Assembly: GCA_900312665.1 (NCBI GenBank) | Contig: ONZQ02000016.1 | Span: 453,582-517,581, forward strand | Source of the DNA: Cephalotrichum gorgonifer | Taxonomy: Eukaryota; Ascomycota; Sordariomycetes; Microascales; Microascaceae | Length of the DNA: 64,000 bases | Direction of reading: 5' to 3' | In this document: in pieces, positions 23,149 through 34,546 of the stretch | Numbering within the stretch: position 1 is the first letter of the stretch | How the letters are laid out: the number at the start of each line of letters is the position of its first letter | The notes under the pieces: generated by a model | Database searches by the model: none | What the model was told of the DNA's origin: nothing | What the model saw: the letters and a program-made list of their open reading frames with translations, nothing else | Made by a program: the position numbers and the translations under genes

Positions 23149-23803
23149 GGCGGTGGTGGTGATGTTGGTAGTGGTGGCGATAGCAGTCTTTCGAAGAAGC
23201 AAAGAGGTTGATTAGAATCGATGATGAAACTGCGTACGAGTGAGTGATTGTCCCAATTTATAGCCCGTCGTCATGATCTCGGCGGACGAACATCGCTCTC
23301 CGTCGGGGCAACTCTTCAGAGTCGGATGGGGATGTCGAAAGCAGAGAGGCCAGATCCATCTTGGTTGCCGTCGAGTCCGAGGAGGCGGGCAAATAGTGTG
23401 TCCCGTGCCGCCTCTATCCGGATCTTCTGAAGCTCTCCGACGCCCTTGAGGTCCAACCCAGGTGCGCTAGACAAGCTATTGCTCCACGCTCCAGGGGTGT
23501 TACGTGATCATTTAAATTTGGCAGGATTCTGATATCGAGCTCAATCCAGTTTAGTTTCCACCTGGTCGATGTATAAGGCTGATATCGGGATCAATGCGGT
23601 TTAGTTCCCACCTGGTCGCCGTATAAGGCAGCTGAGCGCTTCCCCTATGCCTTGTAGGCTGTGGTTGTGGATGTGGTTGTGGTGGTTGGGCGGATCCGAT
23701 ATCATCGATGCACATCGTCCGAATGCAGCTTAGTTCCCGCCAGGTCTCCCGTGCCCGCCCCACCTCCGAGCCTCCCGACCCCCACCTCCGCGCCTCCCGA
23801 TGC
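23149..23803. other. Intergenic region upstream of the NmrA-like gene, with repeats
   Basis: This spacer holds the promoter of the NmrA-like gene and the 3' region of the Zn2Cys6 gene, both on the minus strand. It contains an exact-period 50-bp tandem duplication and a third, diverged copy. Confidence 0.6.
23531..23630. repeat. Tandem duplication, two 50-bp units
   Basis: Unit 1 is 23531-23580 and unit 2 is 23581-23630. Both start GATATCG and share the core TTTAGTTYCCACCTGGTCG followed by GTATAAGGC. The period is exactly 50. A third related copy starts at 23698 (GATATC, then GCTTAGTTCCCGCCAGGTC) with an insertion of about 13 nt. The conserved core may be a protein-binding site in the NmrA-like promoter; that is inference. 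Confidence 0.85.
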
Positions 23804-24784
23804 CTATGACGGACCGCCATTATGATAATACTCCAGCAATCGCAGAAACACATCCCCGCAAAAATCCCCTTCTGTCCCTCCAGCAGCCCTCTCCGCGAAC
23901 TCGTGGTATGAATTAAGCTTCTCCCCAACCTCCCCGCCACTCTTCGCCCCGGCCGCCGCGATCCACGCCTGTGGTGACTTCGCCATCCAGAGGCCCGCAC
24001 GGCTGTCGAACGGCAGGGATTCGAAAAACAGCCAGTTGGAGCAGTACCCATCCTTGGTGGCCGACAGGGCCATGTTCAGCGCGTACGCCATGACGATGGT
24101 CCGGCGGGCGCTCTCGCCGAACAGCCAGTCCTGCCAGGGGGACTGGTTCCGGGGCATCCCCGCCCGGGCTGACTCGTACAGGGTCTGCGTCCACTCGGAC
24201 AGAACGACGAGGCATCCCTCCGCGACGCTCCGCCCGTACGGGTCAGGGGAGTAGAGGAAGGTCGCCAGGTAGATGAGGAGGGCCTGCAGGGCGGTGAGGA
24301 CTTCTGGGACGGGGGCAGACCTGATATCGAGCTGGATCAGGCCTGCTAGCCCTTCGAGGCTCATGCCGATCTTCCCCGTCTCCCTGATGAGGGCGGCGAA
24401 GTGGTCGTAGCCGGCGTGCAGCTGCAGCTTCGGGTGCACGAACGTCGACGGGTCCCCCGCCCTCACAAGGCCCGGGACGGTGAGGAAGCCCTGGCGGATG
24501 AGGCCCAGCACGTCCGCGTTGCCGGGGTCGCAGATCTCAGGGTCGATGTAGGGGCGGGTCCGGACCGTCTTCATGACGCAGTAGCCCGGGTCGGGCCCGT
24601 TAGAAGGGTTGAACTTGTGCGCATACGCCTCGTCGGGCGGCGAGGCCGAGGCCGTTCTCAGGGGCTCCAGGTCGTACGTGCACTCGAGGCCCTTCTGGGC
24701 GCAGCGGGTGCATTTTGGCAGCTGGACGATGCACTTCCGTTTGGAGGAGGTGCAGCTGCGACAGGCTTTGCGGAGGGTGGTCAT
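23804..24784 (-). CDS. Short Zn2Cys6 transcription factor
   Basis: This is a single-exon gene of 326 residues. ATG 24784 gives MTTLRKACRSC, and no ATG lies upstream in the frame. The binuclear zinc cluster is complete at the N-terminus with spacing C-x2-C-x6-C-x6-C-x2-C-x6-C (CRSCTSSKRKC...CTRCAQKGLEC, about residues 8-35), which would bind CGG-type half-sites as a dimer. The remainder is helical and lacks an obvious full fungal_trans middle-homology region. It resembles the short C-terminal domains of small regulators often found beside metabolic or secondary-metabolite genes. The NmrA-like gene lies directly downstream in the same orientation, so it is a candidate target or partner. The target pathway is unknown. 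Confidence 0.85.
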   Translation of the reverse strand: MTTLRKACRSCTSSKRKCIVQLPKCTRCAQKGLECTYDLEPLRTASASPPDEAYAHKFNPSNGPDPGYCVMKTVRTRPYIDPEICDPGNADVLGLIRQGFLTVPGLVRAGDPSTFVHPKLQLHAGYDHFAALIRETGKIGMSLEGLAGLIQLDIRSAPVPEVLTALQALLIYLATFLYSPDPYGRSVAEGCLVVLSEWTQTLYESARAGMPRNQSPWQDWLFGESARRTIVMAYALNMALSATKDGYCSNWLFFESLPFDSRAGLWMAKSPQAWIAAAGAKSGGEVGEKLNSYHEFAERAAGGTEGDFCGDVFLRLLEYYHNGGPS

Positions 24785-27700
24785 ATTGAAGAGGTCTATT
24801 GAAAGCCACCGCGTTAAGGTGTGATATATCGATAACAAGACCTGCGGAAGGTCTTGGCGTTAGTGGATCAAGGCCAAGAGAAACAGGTCTTGTCCGTGTC
24901 TGACGCAACCTGGATGTGTCTCAGCTCTAACTCTAACTATTCTCCGCCCAAGCCGGTCGCAGATGCCGCCTGTGCGGCTCAGCTTATGGTAACGCCCGCG
25001 ATCCCCGCTTGCTCGGTCATCATGGGGTAGGCTATGATGACTCATCAGACCCTGGGTCGAAGTGGGATGCGTCAGGCTCGGTACTCTTTTTCCCGGAGAG
25101 ACAATAGCGCGCTTGCAATAGGGGACATTATATGCCAAACGGACTATTATCCGACACGCATACATACAAATCCCCGCATATCGAGTAATATGCATTATCG
25201 CACGGCAGTAGAAGACGGCCGGAAGGCCTACTCGTATCTTGAGCGTCTTGGACGCTAAACATGTTCTCGAACCTCCACAAAAGACAAGTCCGAGTATTAT
25301 TACTTGCAAGTCCGTTCAAGCCATTTGGAGCACAAGAGTACTCGTAGAAAGTACCTAGGAGGTTTGGTGCCGATCTCCTATTGGAGGAGAAACTTAGGGC
25401 CCCGTTCTACGGCCGACGGAGGAATTCTGGTCAGTGGGCGGGGAGGAAGGAGAAATACAAAACCCGCAAATCAGAGCGTCTCAAGGTGGTGAATGAATGG
25501 GGTTTAGCGTTGATTAGCTGGGGAACAGAGGTGCCATGCGACGCTGGAGGGAAGGAAAAAAGGCTTACTTGTAGCCCTACCAGATTTCCAAAGTGCTTTT
25601 CGATGCATGCACCATGATCAGACGAACAAGCCGCCCCGGTTCCTGCCCCTCCCCCTAATTTCCCCCACTGCCCATCGTAGATCGCCACAGTCCCGGAACC
25701 AAGAGTTAGAGTCGGGGGTGTTCGGGACCGGTCCCCCATCTCCCAGGCTCCGTTGGTGGGATAATTTTGGAGGGTTCCGTCCGTTCTCTCCCCCATGTTG
25801 CCCTTTCTCGCCGCCACCATTTCCACCAAGGATGAGGGCGAGATGGTCACGTCAGATAAGCAGAAACTAGACATTAGAGAGGTGAGAGTTTGGTTTCGAT
25901 AAAACATTTCTCCGGGCCGCTGGCCAATCTGTGGCTCCCGTCCTTGATCGAGGCTCGTTCGTTTGGTCCAGTTCTGTGGTCCGGGTGGGGTTTTTTGTTA
26001 GCGGCTCGGTGGAGAAACTATCGCCGTATGCTTGTATGTATGCGCGGCACTTTATATAATAATCCTCCGAGTAAAACGAGTGGTGGTGAGAGTATGGCGA
26101 GATATGAAGGCATCGTAGTTTGATAATGTCCTTGTGTATCAAGAGCCCACTTTGTGCATTTCATTCAGATGATGGGAGGCTTAGCCCGGTAACTTGTAAT
26201 GGTGTGTAACCTGTAGTTGCATCACTAGGTACTGTCCCACCTGCTCGTACCCGTACCCGTACCCGTATGCTATTGCCGGCATGGTATGGTTCGTTCCTTC
26301 CCTCGAGCTCCAACATACCTACCTACCTGTACGAGCTAGCATGAGTAGGAATCCCATTGCACCTTCCCCATACCTATTATTACTTAGCATGTACTCATAC
26401 GAGTACATCCTTCGGCCCAACCCAGTGCAACATTAAACATTAAGCCAGGGGTTCTTGCATCTTGAGTCTAGACGACGACCCGCTGTGCTATGTTTGACGT
26501 CGGACCACAACACCATTAATCGCTATCTATTGTATCAAACCACAGTCCTCCGTGTCCATCTCGGCCGGGACTCTTCGTCCTTCCTCTTTTCGCCTCCTGC
26601 ATCTTCCTCCTCTTCTTCTTCTCGGCGGCGATCCCCCCGTTTATCTCACTTTCCTAATACCAAGTTCAGACGGTTTGGGCTTCCTGCGATTCGGCGATCC
26701 TCCCTGGCCTCAATATTTTTTTTTGGTTCTCGTGGGTCGCGTCCGCCCCCTTCTTCTGTATAGCCTGTGGCATTGATCGCCGCGCTTCATCGTCCGATAA
26801 ACGCCCTTCATTCACCCGTCATCTCCTTCATGCCTGCCATCGTCCCCCCCTGATGCCCGCTCGGGAGGCGAAACAAAACACTTGGAAGAAACCTAGTCGA
26901 GGGGTGTACAAGTTTGTGGAGACAACTCTAGCCTGTTAGCGGTATCCCGAGGGTAATAATATCTATCCCCTTCACGAAGAACGACTGGCGCGCATCCTGC
27001 ATCGCGACTGGGAGTACTATTTGGACAGTGTCTCACATGACCCGGGAAGGATACCGGAAATGCAAAGCATCCCTGAGCTTATCTGACGGTGTTGAAGGCA
27101 GAATACTACAAGTAATATTGCCGGGCACACGATTACTACTTTAGTGCGGGCGATCGAACCTCACCAAACCTCTCCACACCGACAGCGAACTGTGGATATC
27201 CGCTCATCCCCAGACATTAGAGTGGGCGTATTACCCCACCGCACCAACCTGGACCCATAACAACTTAATCGCATAATCTGGCCCGCCTGCCCCGCGATAT
27301 CCGATATCCACCACCTATATCCTGTACCTACCCCGTGTACCCTGGCCATCCTGGACCCGGGGTCGCGAAATACTTGTCGCAGGGGTCCCTCTCACTCCAC
27401 TTGGCTTGGCTACTTATTAATTCTCCGTGTTGCCTCAAACACTCACACGCATACCACCACCACCCACCACCACCTTCCAGTTCCCACTCACTTCCGACGG
27501 ATCGCCTCCCAGTTGGCCCAGCCTATTCTTGCAGCATATCGAGATCGCACTATCCCAAAACCCGGCTCGCCTCGTGTTACCGAACAGCCTGAGATAGAGA
27601 GAAACGCCGCGCCCGTTCATGAGCTTGATCACCGCGAGGATCCATCGCACCTTGAATCCACGACGTCTCACCAACGAGCGCTCGCAGAAATATATCACTC

Positions 27701-28071
27701 CACAGCTAGTCCTTGCATCTCATTTCGTTTGGCGTTCCCGCTTTGCCCAGTTGAGCTGAGATTACCTTCTAGCCCACGATAGCACCCATTTCTTCATCCT
27801 CGTCATCGCTAACCCAGCGCGGTTAAATCCCCTGCTCACCCGCGCGCACTTTCTTGCTTCTCACTTGTCACTTTCCGTTCTTATCTGCGGGATCATAAGG
27901 CTCACATATCTTATTTCCACCGAAACTTCCATGCCTCTAGATCTGGCCCGGTCGATCCCAGTTGCACGCTCATAAACAAGACGACAGGTCCCGGGCGGAT
28001 AGAGTTATAGGTACCAAGAGAGTCCGCATAGAGCATCCAACTAAGCCCCCCTAAGTGCTGCGGGCAAGAAG
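24785..28071. other. 3.3-kb spacer, no gene seen
   Basis: No supportable gene on either strand. A run of about three and a half GTACCC units lies at 26246-26267. A near-perfect inverted repeat GTACTC-ATAC-GAGTAC lies at 26391-26406. The right part, from about 27300, is polypyrimidine-rich and would be the promoter and leader of the QutR-like gene. Confidence 0.5.
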
Positions 28072-30360
28072 ATGGCCGCCGTCGAGCAGTTCGGCGCCGG
28101 CCCCACGCCACCTCCGATTGCCCTCCCCTCAAACGGCTCATCTCACGCAAACGGCGACGGTTCCAACATGATGGCGCCTCGTGCCCACCACATCCCAGAC
28201 GCGGGGACGGCACCTGCAGGGGAGTGCTGCAGCAGTCCCAAGCCTGGCGATAGGCGTATCGTCGTTGTCGTGTACAACCATGGCCAGGAGAAGATCCTGG
28301 CCGTGTTTGCTAATGTCCTCGGCAAGCCCTTCCGCCTAAAACATGCTTTTGGGGACGTCGACTCGTCCGACCACCGTCACGTCGTCGGCATCCTCGACTC
28401 TAGCGCCAAGGGGGACATCACCGCGCGGGACCGCGGACTCATGGTTGCCATCAATGCACATTGCGTCGATGTGGGCATGCCGCCCGACACCCAGTTATCC
28501 TCCGCGTGCGACTACGAGTTCCTCTATGCCGAGTCCCCCTCCTGTCGCAGGGACCTCGCGCGCTTCATTTCCTTCATCCTCGGCCAGACCAGCCCGCATG
28601 AGTCTCTGATGGCGAAGCCGAAGACCTCATTCATCTCCACCACCTTCCCCGATGTCCGCGCCGCCCTTCCGAACCTCGACATCCTCACCGTAGGGGCCGA
28701 CGCCGTCGAGATCCGCGTCGACCTGCTCAAGGAACCCATCGGCGGCGGCGCCTTCGCACCAATCCCGAGCCTGAGCTACGTCGGCCAGCAAGTTATGCTG
28801 CTCCGACGCGCAACCGAGCTGCCCCTTATCTTCACGACGCGGTGCATTAATGAAAACGGCCGCTTCCCCATGGACGACCCCGAGCTCTACTACGAGTACC
28901 TGTACCGCGCCATTCAGTGGGGGTGCGAGTATATCGACGTCGAGCTCTGGCTCCCCGAGATCACGAGGGAGCGGCTCTGGCGCCTGAAGGGCAACAGCCG
29001 CATCATGTCGGCCTTCCATGACTTCTCAGGAAACTTCAAGTGGCCCTCCCCATACGCGCTGTCCGTCTTCGAGAGGTCGAGGCAGTACGCCGACATTGTC
29101 AAGATGATCACCGTCATCAACGACCACAACGAGAACTTCGAGCTCGAGTACTTCCGCTCTCGGATCCGCTCCGAGTTCCCCGACGGGCCACCGCTCTCGG
29201 CCGTCAACATGGGCGAGACTGGCCAGTTCTCCCGTGCGCTGAACAAGGTCTTCACCCCCATCACCCATCCCTTGCTACCCATCATCGCGGCCCCGGGCCA
29301 GATGAGTGCGGCCGAGATCAACGCGGCGCTGTCACTCCTAGGCCAGCTGCCCAAGAAGAGCGTGTACGGGATCCACAGCAGCGCCAGCGCGAGGATAGCC
29401 ACGCCGAAAGCGCCCTTCTACGAGAAGTGCTTCAACGAACTCGGGCTACCGCATCAGTTCGCCGTCGTCGAGCGCCCGCCGGGAAACCCCTCGTCCCTGG
29501 ACGCGTGGTGCAACCAACGGAATTTTGGCGGTGCGTATCTGACGCCGCCGGTCTCATACCACAATATCACACGTCAGAGCTCCTTCTTCTCGTCTCTCAA
29601 TGGCGGCGCGGGGCCCGTACTCACAGAGGCGGCGCGCGCGATAGGCATGGTCGACACCATCGTCGTATACCCGGGCTCCACCTCCTCGACCTCCTCCCCG
29701 CCAACGGCGCCCACGACCCCCCCAAGTGACACGAAACCCCAGGACGCCACCTTCTCCCCGGGCTCGAGCTCGAGCCAATCGGCGACGGCCAACGGCCTAC
29801 CGCCGGACGCCTCAATTGTCCTCGACAACTCAACCTGGCGCGGCATCATCAACAGCCTGACGAAAGATTTCTCCCCGTCCGCGTATTCAAACCGGCCCGC
29901 CGTCGTTCTCGCTTCTTCCCCGGACGACGCCGCCTCGGCCCTCTTCGCACTAAAGGCGCTTTCCGTGTCCAAGATCTACACAGTAGGCTTCAAGACGCCG
30001 CAGTCACTCACCGCCACGGCGCCCCCAATCGAGCCCTTTAACTCGCTCGAGTCCCTCCGCCGCGCGAGGGCCGACGACTCCGCCGCGCCGTTTGTGGTCG
30101 TGTCGGCGCTGCCGGCGGACAAGGCCGCGCTGGTCGGGATGCTGCTGCGGGTCTTTGCGAGGGGTGGGGGGAGGAAAGTGTTCCTCGATCTGGCGGACGG
30201 GGGCACGGGGACGGCGGGGGTCGCGACGGGGCTGGGGTTCGTCGCGTACGGCGCGGAGGATGTGGTTGCCTTCACGACTGTTGAGACGTTGAGGAGTCTG
30301 GTAGGGCAGAATGTGCCGTATAGCTTTGTGAGGCTTGCTAGCGGCAGGAGTTTGTATTAG
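28072..30360 (+). CDS. QutR/qa-1S-type protein: AROM-like with degenerate shikimate kinase, type I dehydroquinase and shikimate-dehydrogenase-like parts
   Basis: The gene is intronless, 762 residues, with ATG in good context (AAGATGGCC). The order matches the C-terminal half of AROM and of the quinate repressors. A shikimate-kinase-like segment (about 60-170) reads VVVVYNHGQEKILAVF where the P-loop GxxGxGKT should be, so it cannot bind ATP in the usual way. The type I 3-dehydroquinate dehydratase domain (about 185-425) keeps every expected active-site residue: Glu213 and Arg215, Arg257, Glu261, His316, Lys344 (Schiff-base position) and Arg388. The shikimate-dehydrogenase-like part (about 430-762) has lost the catalytic Lys (FGGAYLTPPVS, Ser495) and has a Ser/Pro-rich insert near 545-590. 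QutR and qa-1S repress quinate-utilisation genes by binding the activator. No other quinate gene is in the window. It could be a true repressor or a relative that still dehydrates dehydroquinate. Confidence 0.85.
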   Translation: MAAVEQFGAGPTPPPIALPSNGSSHANGDGSNMMAPRAHHIPDAGTAPAGECCSSPKPGDRRIVVVVYNHGQEKILAVFANVLGKPFRLKHAFGDVDSSDHRHVVGILDSSAKGDITARDRGLMVAINAHCVDVGMPPDTQLSSACDYEFLYAESPSCRRDLARFISFILGQTSPHESLMAKPKTSFISTTFPDVRAALPNLDILTVGADAVEIRVDLLKEPIGGGAFAPIPSLSYVGQQVMLLRRATELPLIFTTRCINENGRFPMDDPELYYEYLYRAIQWGCEYIDVELWLPEITRERLWRLKGNSRIMSAFHDFSGNFKWPSPYALSVFERSRQYADIVKMITVINDHNENFELEYFRSRIRSEFPDGPPLSAVNMGETGQFSRALNKVFTPITHPLLPIIAAPGQMSAAEINAALSLLGQLPKKSVYGIHSSASARIATPKAPFYEKCFNELGLPHQFAVVERPPGNPSSLDAWCNQRNFGGAYLTPPVSYHNITRQSSFFSSLNGGAGPVLTEAARAIGMVDTIVVYPGSTSSTSSPPTAPTTPPSDTKPQDATFSPGSSSSQSATANGLPPDASIVLDNSTWRGIINSLTKDFSPSAYSNRPAVVLASSPDDAASALFALKALSVSKIYTVGFKTPQSLTATAPPIEPFNSLESLRRARADDSAAPFVVVSALPADKAALVGMLLRVFARGGGRKVFLDLADGGTGTAGVATGLGFVAYGAEDVVAFTTVETLRSLVGQNVPYSFVRLASGRSLY

Positions 30361-31961
30361 AAGTCCGTGGGGTTTATGTTCGAGTTCGTCCTGGAGGGAA
30401 GACTGGGTGGATCTAGAAGTTTGATATTTGGCTGTGGGAATATCCAACATCCGCAAAGTGGTGTCTTGTTTTTTTTTTTAACCCTGCTTAATTTTGGCAC
30501 TTTGGGAATCTGACCTCCCAAACTAGGGGTGGGAGGTTGGAGGATATCATTGATCTCGGGTGTGAAGAGATGGAGGGAAACCATGGTTTTTTTTCCCCAT
30601 AAACTAGGAGGAGAGAGCAGAACGGATATTTCTTTTTGCATAGGACAGTGGAGGGAGGAACTTCCCCTTTTTGGATCTTGGTCAAAGGGAGGCAGGGATG
30701 GGGGAGGGAGGAATATATAACTTTTGTCAATCTCTGTAGGAAGATTTCTGTTAGTGCGAACGTGTGGTTTTAAACCTTTGGGTCTCTTCTCCCTGTCTCC
30801 TTTCTTTTTGCCTCCGCTCTTCTTCCCTTGGGCCTATTTCTCTTCTCCCCTTCGTCATCCGTCACCCCCTTTCTAAAGGATGTCCCCTGTTCTCTCTTCT
30901 TTTGGGACGCTTGCCCTATCATGTTCTCCGTATGGGCTTCGGTTGAGACGCTTGTGGGTTGTCGTACGAGGTATTCAAGGGACGGGGGGAGGAGGGGGAG
31001 AGGGGAAGAGGGGAAGAGCGAGGAATAATCTTGGTGTTGGGAGAAAGGAGTCGGAAGTTGGGTATGATAGAGGGCGGGACGTTCTCCATACTCAAACGGG
31101 CGGATATCAACCAACGAAAGGATATCCTCAGGGATATCATGGCAGGTCTGTAAGGATATGCCAACGTTTCCGCTCAGCCCAATGATATGCTAAAGAGCAT
31201 CTCCCTTTCTTCGGCATCACGCCTAGTGGTAACAATTTTGGATAAAGCCGTTGCCCTGATTGAGGATTGGGGACGAGGGACCGGGGCTTGGACCTGGACT
31301 TGGACTGGAACTGCAACTAGAAAATGGCGCTCCATGTCAAAAGGTACGGGTGTCTTCTGCCTTCCTCGTCTGTGTGCTGCGCACCACCTCGTCTCCGTTC
31401 TCCGACTCTTTCCTATCATCTCCGTCCGGGCGGCCTCCCTCGGAAGTTGCCTCTCTCCCTGGTCTGCTTGAGGTGGGGCGGCAGGGTTGCGGGGTGGCAG
31501 GGTGGTTGGGTGGAAGGGAGGAGGAGGGAGGAGGGAGGGAGAACGGGATGAAGGGATGAAGCTGGGAGCGGGAAGGGAAAGGGGGGACGTCGAAGTCGGA
31601 GGAACCGATCTCTCCTCCCCCCCTCCCCCTCTCACGTCTCGCATCATCGTCATCTCCCATATATCATATTCCGGCGGTCCCGCTTGCCTCTTGGCTCAGT
31701 CTTCGCCCCGCCTCCCCGGGGGGTCCTCTCTCTCCCTCCAAATCTTTCTTCCAGCAGAGCAGCTCTCACCCCCTTCCAAGCCTCCCTTTCCCCACACCCT
31801 CCCCTCTCATCCTCTCATAGCCGCCGTCTCGTAACCTCCACTGCCACCTGCGGGACCACAAATCTCCCCATGAGTGAGCGTTCGAAGGTCAACCCGGGAA
31901 TTTCCCTCATGAGCACATGGCGTAGCAGTGGTCGCCTCGCCAGGCCCGGTAGTGGTAGTGT

Positions 31962-31986
31962 CCACACACACACCCACACACACACC
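31962..31986. repeat. CA dinucleotide microsatellite
   Basis: This is an almost pure (CA)n run with one CC interruption, in non-coding spacer. Confidence 0.85.
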
Positions 31987-34479
31987 CCTATACTACCACG
32001 ACGTTGTCTAATGCGGACGCGCGCTGGCACTGACGCTGATGCTGACATGAACGTGACCTAATAATAACTAGCTCTCTTCAATAAAGTTGCACGTTTTCAA
32101 TAGTCTTACTCCACATTCCCCCAACCCCGGGCAGTGTCCCTCCGCATGCTACACCCCTCCGGCCCGTACGCCGCCATCTGTTGGGATGGGGGTAAGATCT
32201 TGGGGTTCTGGGAAGGCTAGGGGCCAGGCTTTGGAAGGGGGGGGGAGACGACCTCTCTCTGCTTGTGAGAGGGACGGAGGGATGGGAGAGAGGAGGGTAA
32301 TGCATATCCCCAACGCTCTAGCCATAGCTACCCTACGACGTCACTGTCACTATCCGGAAAGCAAGGCAGAGGACCAATGATATGAGGAAACAAGAAACAA
32401 GAAACAAGGAGAATGAGATGGGTGCTATTCCGCAACCTCTACCACCCAGCACCAACACTCGCCTCCGACGTCATCGTCAACCCCCCGTGCCAAACTCATA
32501 ACCCTAGAAAAAGAAAGAAATCCGAGACCAGAAACTTGAGTAAGGACACAAAGAAACAAGGAAACACAGCTCGCTACGACATCACACATCCATACTCCAT
32601 ACCATTCAGCTCTCCTCCTACCCCCCTTCTTCCTTAAAAACAGTAGGAAAGTACGAAAAAAAAAAGGACTCACAGGGAAGACGTTACGTCGGCTGCCAAG
32701 AAAAAAACAACGGGAGAACCATCAGCCGCACTCACCACGCGCGCCGCCTCCCCCCGATGCATATCCATTCAAATATTGAAACATGCTTCCCTCTCCTCCA
32801 CACTCCCTTGCCTCCCCCGCCTTCGGCCCGGGCGCCACGCCACAGCATTCATCATCCGAGATCTCATATTCCTCTTTCATCCAAAAGCTCCGTCTTCGGG
32901 AGTGGCTTCCGCGTGATACACCACTTTCTGACTACTCACAGGCCCCGGTGGCGTAGGAGCGAGCGCCGGCTGTATGTATTTACTGTGGGGCACACCCACA
33001 GGCACTATATGATGTGCATTAGGGGGAAATGCACGACGAGATGTAGAAGGGGGGTGGGTGTGAACGGTAGAAGTGAAGGGGAGGGGGGAAAGGGGGGAAA
33101 AGGAAAGTAAGGGGGGCGTAGGTTCAGTAGAAGTTGGGGTAATGGGGTAAAGGGGAAAAGGGGGGGGCGGTCTGGTTGGGTTACTTCGAGGAGACAAAGA
33201 GGCATAGTTGGGGCGGTAAATAGAGTTGGACGTCGAGTCGGAGGATCGGTTCGGCAAGCCGGGGCAGGGGGGGGGAGGCGAAGAGAATGGGGGATGAAGA
33301 ATAATAAGGCCGATTCTAAGAATAGAAGGGGGAATTGGACGGCAATGACGTCCCCCTTAAGGAACGGAACTCGGCGGTAGAGGTAAGTGCATCTCGATTC
33401 GGAACCAATCTCCCGGGGGGGGAGGGGGGAAATCAGGGAAACCATCTCTGTTTTTTTCTTTTGGTACTTTTCGTCCGCTTTTCGAGTTATCATGACGACG
33501 TTCGAGGGGCTTTCTTGGGAGGGAGAACCGTTCAGCGGCTCTCGTGGCCCTTGGTCCGTCGGAAGGGCTAGCATCCATGGATCGGGCATCAGGAACCTCC
33601 CCAGCATAGCCCTCCTCTCGGTTAGAGCTCCACCCACTAGCACACTTGCGAGATGAAGAGGCTCTTTCTCCCCGACTCACCTGACGCTCTATTAGCTCGA
33701 GTAGTGAGGCATGTCTCTCCTCTGCTAACCGACGTTGACGCCCCCCCCCTTCCCTTTTTCTTTTTTCCTCTTTTTCCTTCCTGCAAGAAAAGTACAATCT
33801 CTCCGATTTGGGACCAATACCACATGACAGACAGCAGAAATAAACAGGCTCGGAGCCACATGCCGCCGTCATTCAAAATAATTCCCGCTCGCCACCAAGG
33901 CTCAACAAACCACGAGCCTACATCGCAAGCATAGAAGTGGGGTATGGGGTTCCAGGGACAACCCCCCCTTTTCCCTTTTCTCTCTCTTGGTCGACAGGCT
34001 ATGAAGGGATCTTGCATATGATGACCAGATGTAAGATCCGAATCGTCTGTCCGAGGTAGAGGCTCCTCTTGTCCTAGCGGGACCATCGGAAGTTGAATGC
34101 CTCCTCCCTCATAGTATCCCCCCGGCCACGCCGAGAGACAAGATGGCCCCTTAAATATAAAGCGGAGGGTCGCCCAAGAACGGAGATTGGTCAGTATCCG
34201 AGAATGCAGAATGGAGGCAGCGCTCCCCGGTGGATAGCCCCTCCCCCGGACAGGGACTCCCAGGGCAGTAACCAAGCCACTCGGTGGATAGGATCGGATA
34301 GCCCGCATGAGATAGAGTGCACAGTCATCATGACACCAGACAGAGGAACGACGTGCCATCGCTGTGGCTGAGAGATATCTCCACCTCCCATGTCCGCCGA
34401 CCCGTGACTTGACCGTCCCCGCCATCTGTGGCTACCCTACCCGGGCCCGTCACATCCCTAACGGAATCCCACCCCGCGG

Positions 34480-34546
34480 TGGGGAAAGGGGGAGGGGAGG
34501 GGGAGGGGGAGGGGGAGGCAAAAGGAGAGAAGGGAGGGGGGGGTCC
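34480..34546. repeat. G-rich tract of GGGGGA-type units
   Basis: Several GGGGGA units follow one another on the plus strand and end in an uninterrupted G run. There are far more than four runs of three or more G, enough to form G-quadruplexes. It is in spacer DNA. Confidence 0.75.

Noticed and set aside
26246..26267. GTACCC repeats as a telomere-like sequence
   Set aside because: Only about three and a half copies in the middle of the window, and the unit is not the fungal TTAGGG repeat.
33637..34425. 262-codon open frame on the minus strand
   Set aside because: No domain, amino-acid composition unlike the real genes here, and overlap with low-complexity tracts on the other strand.
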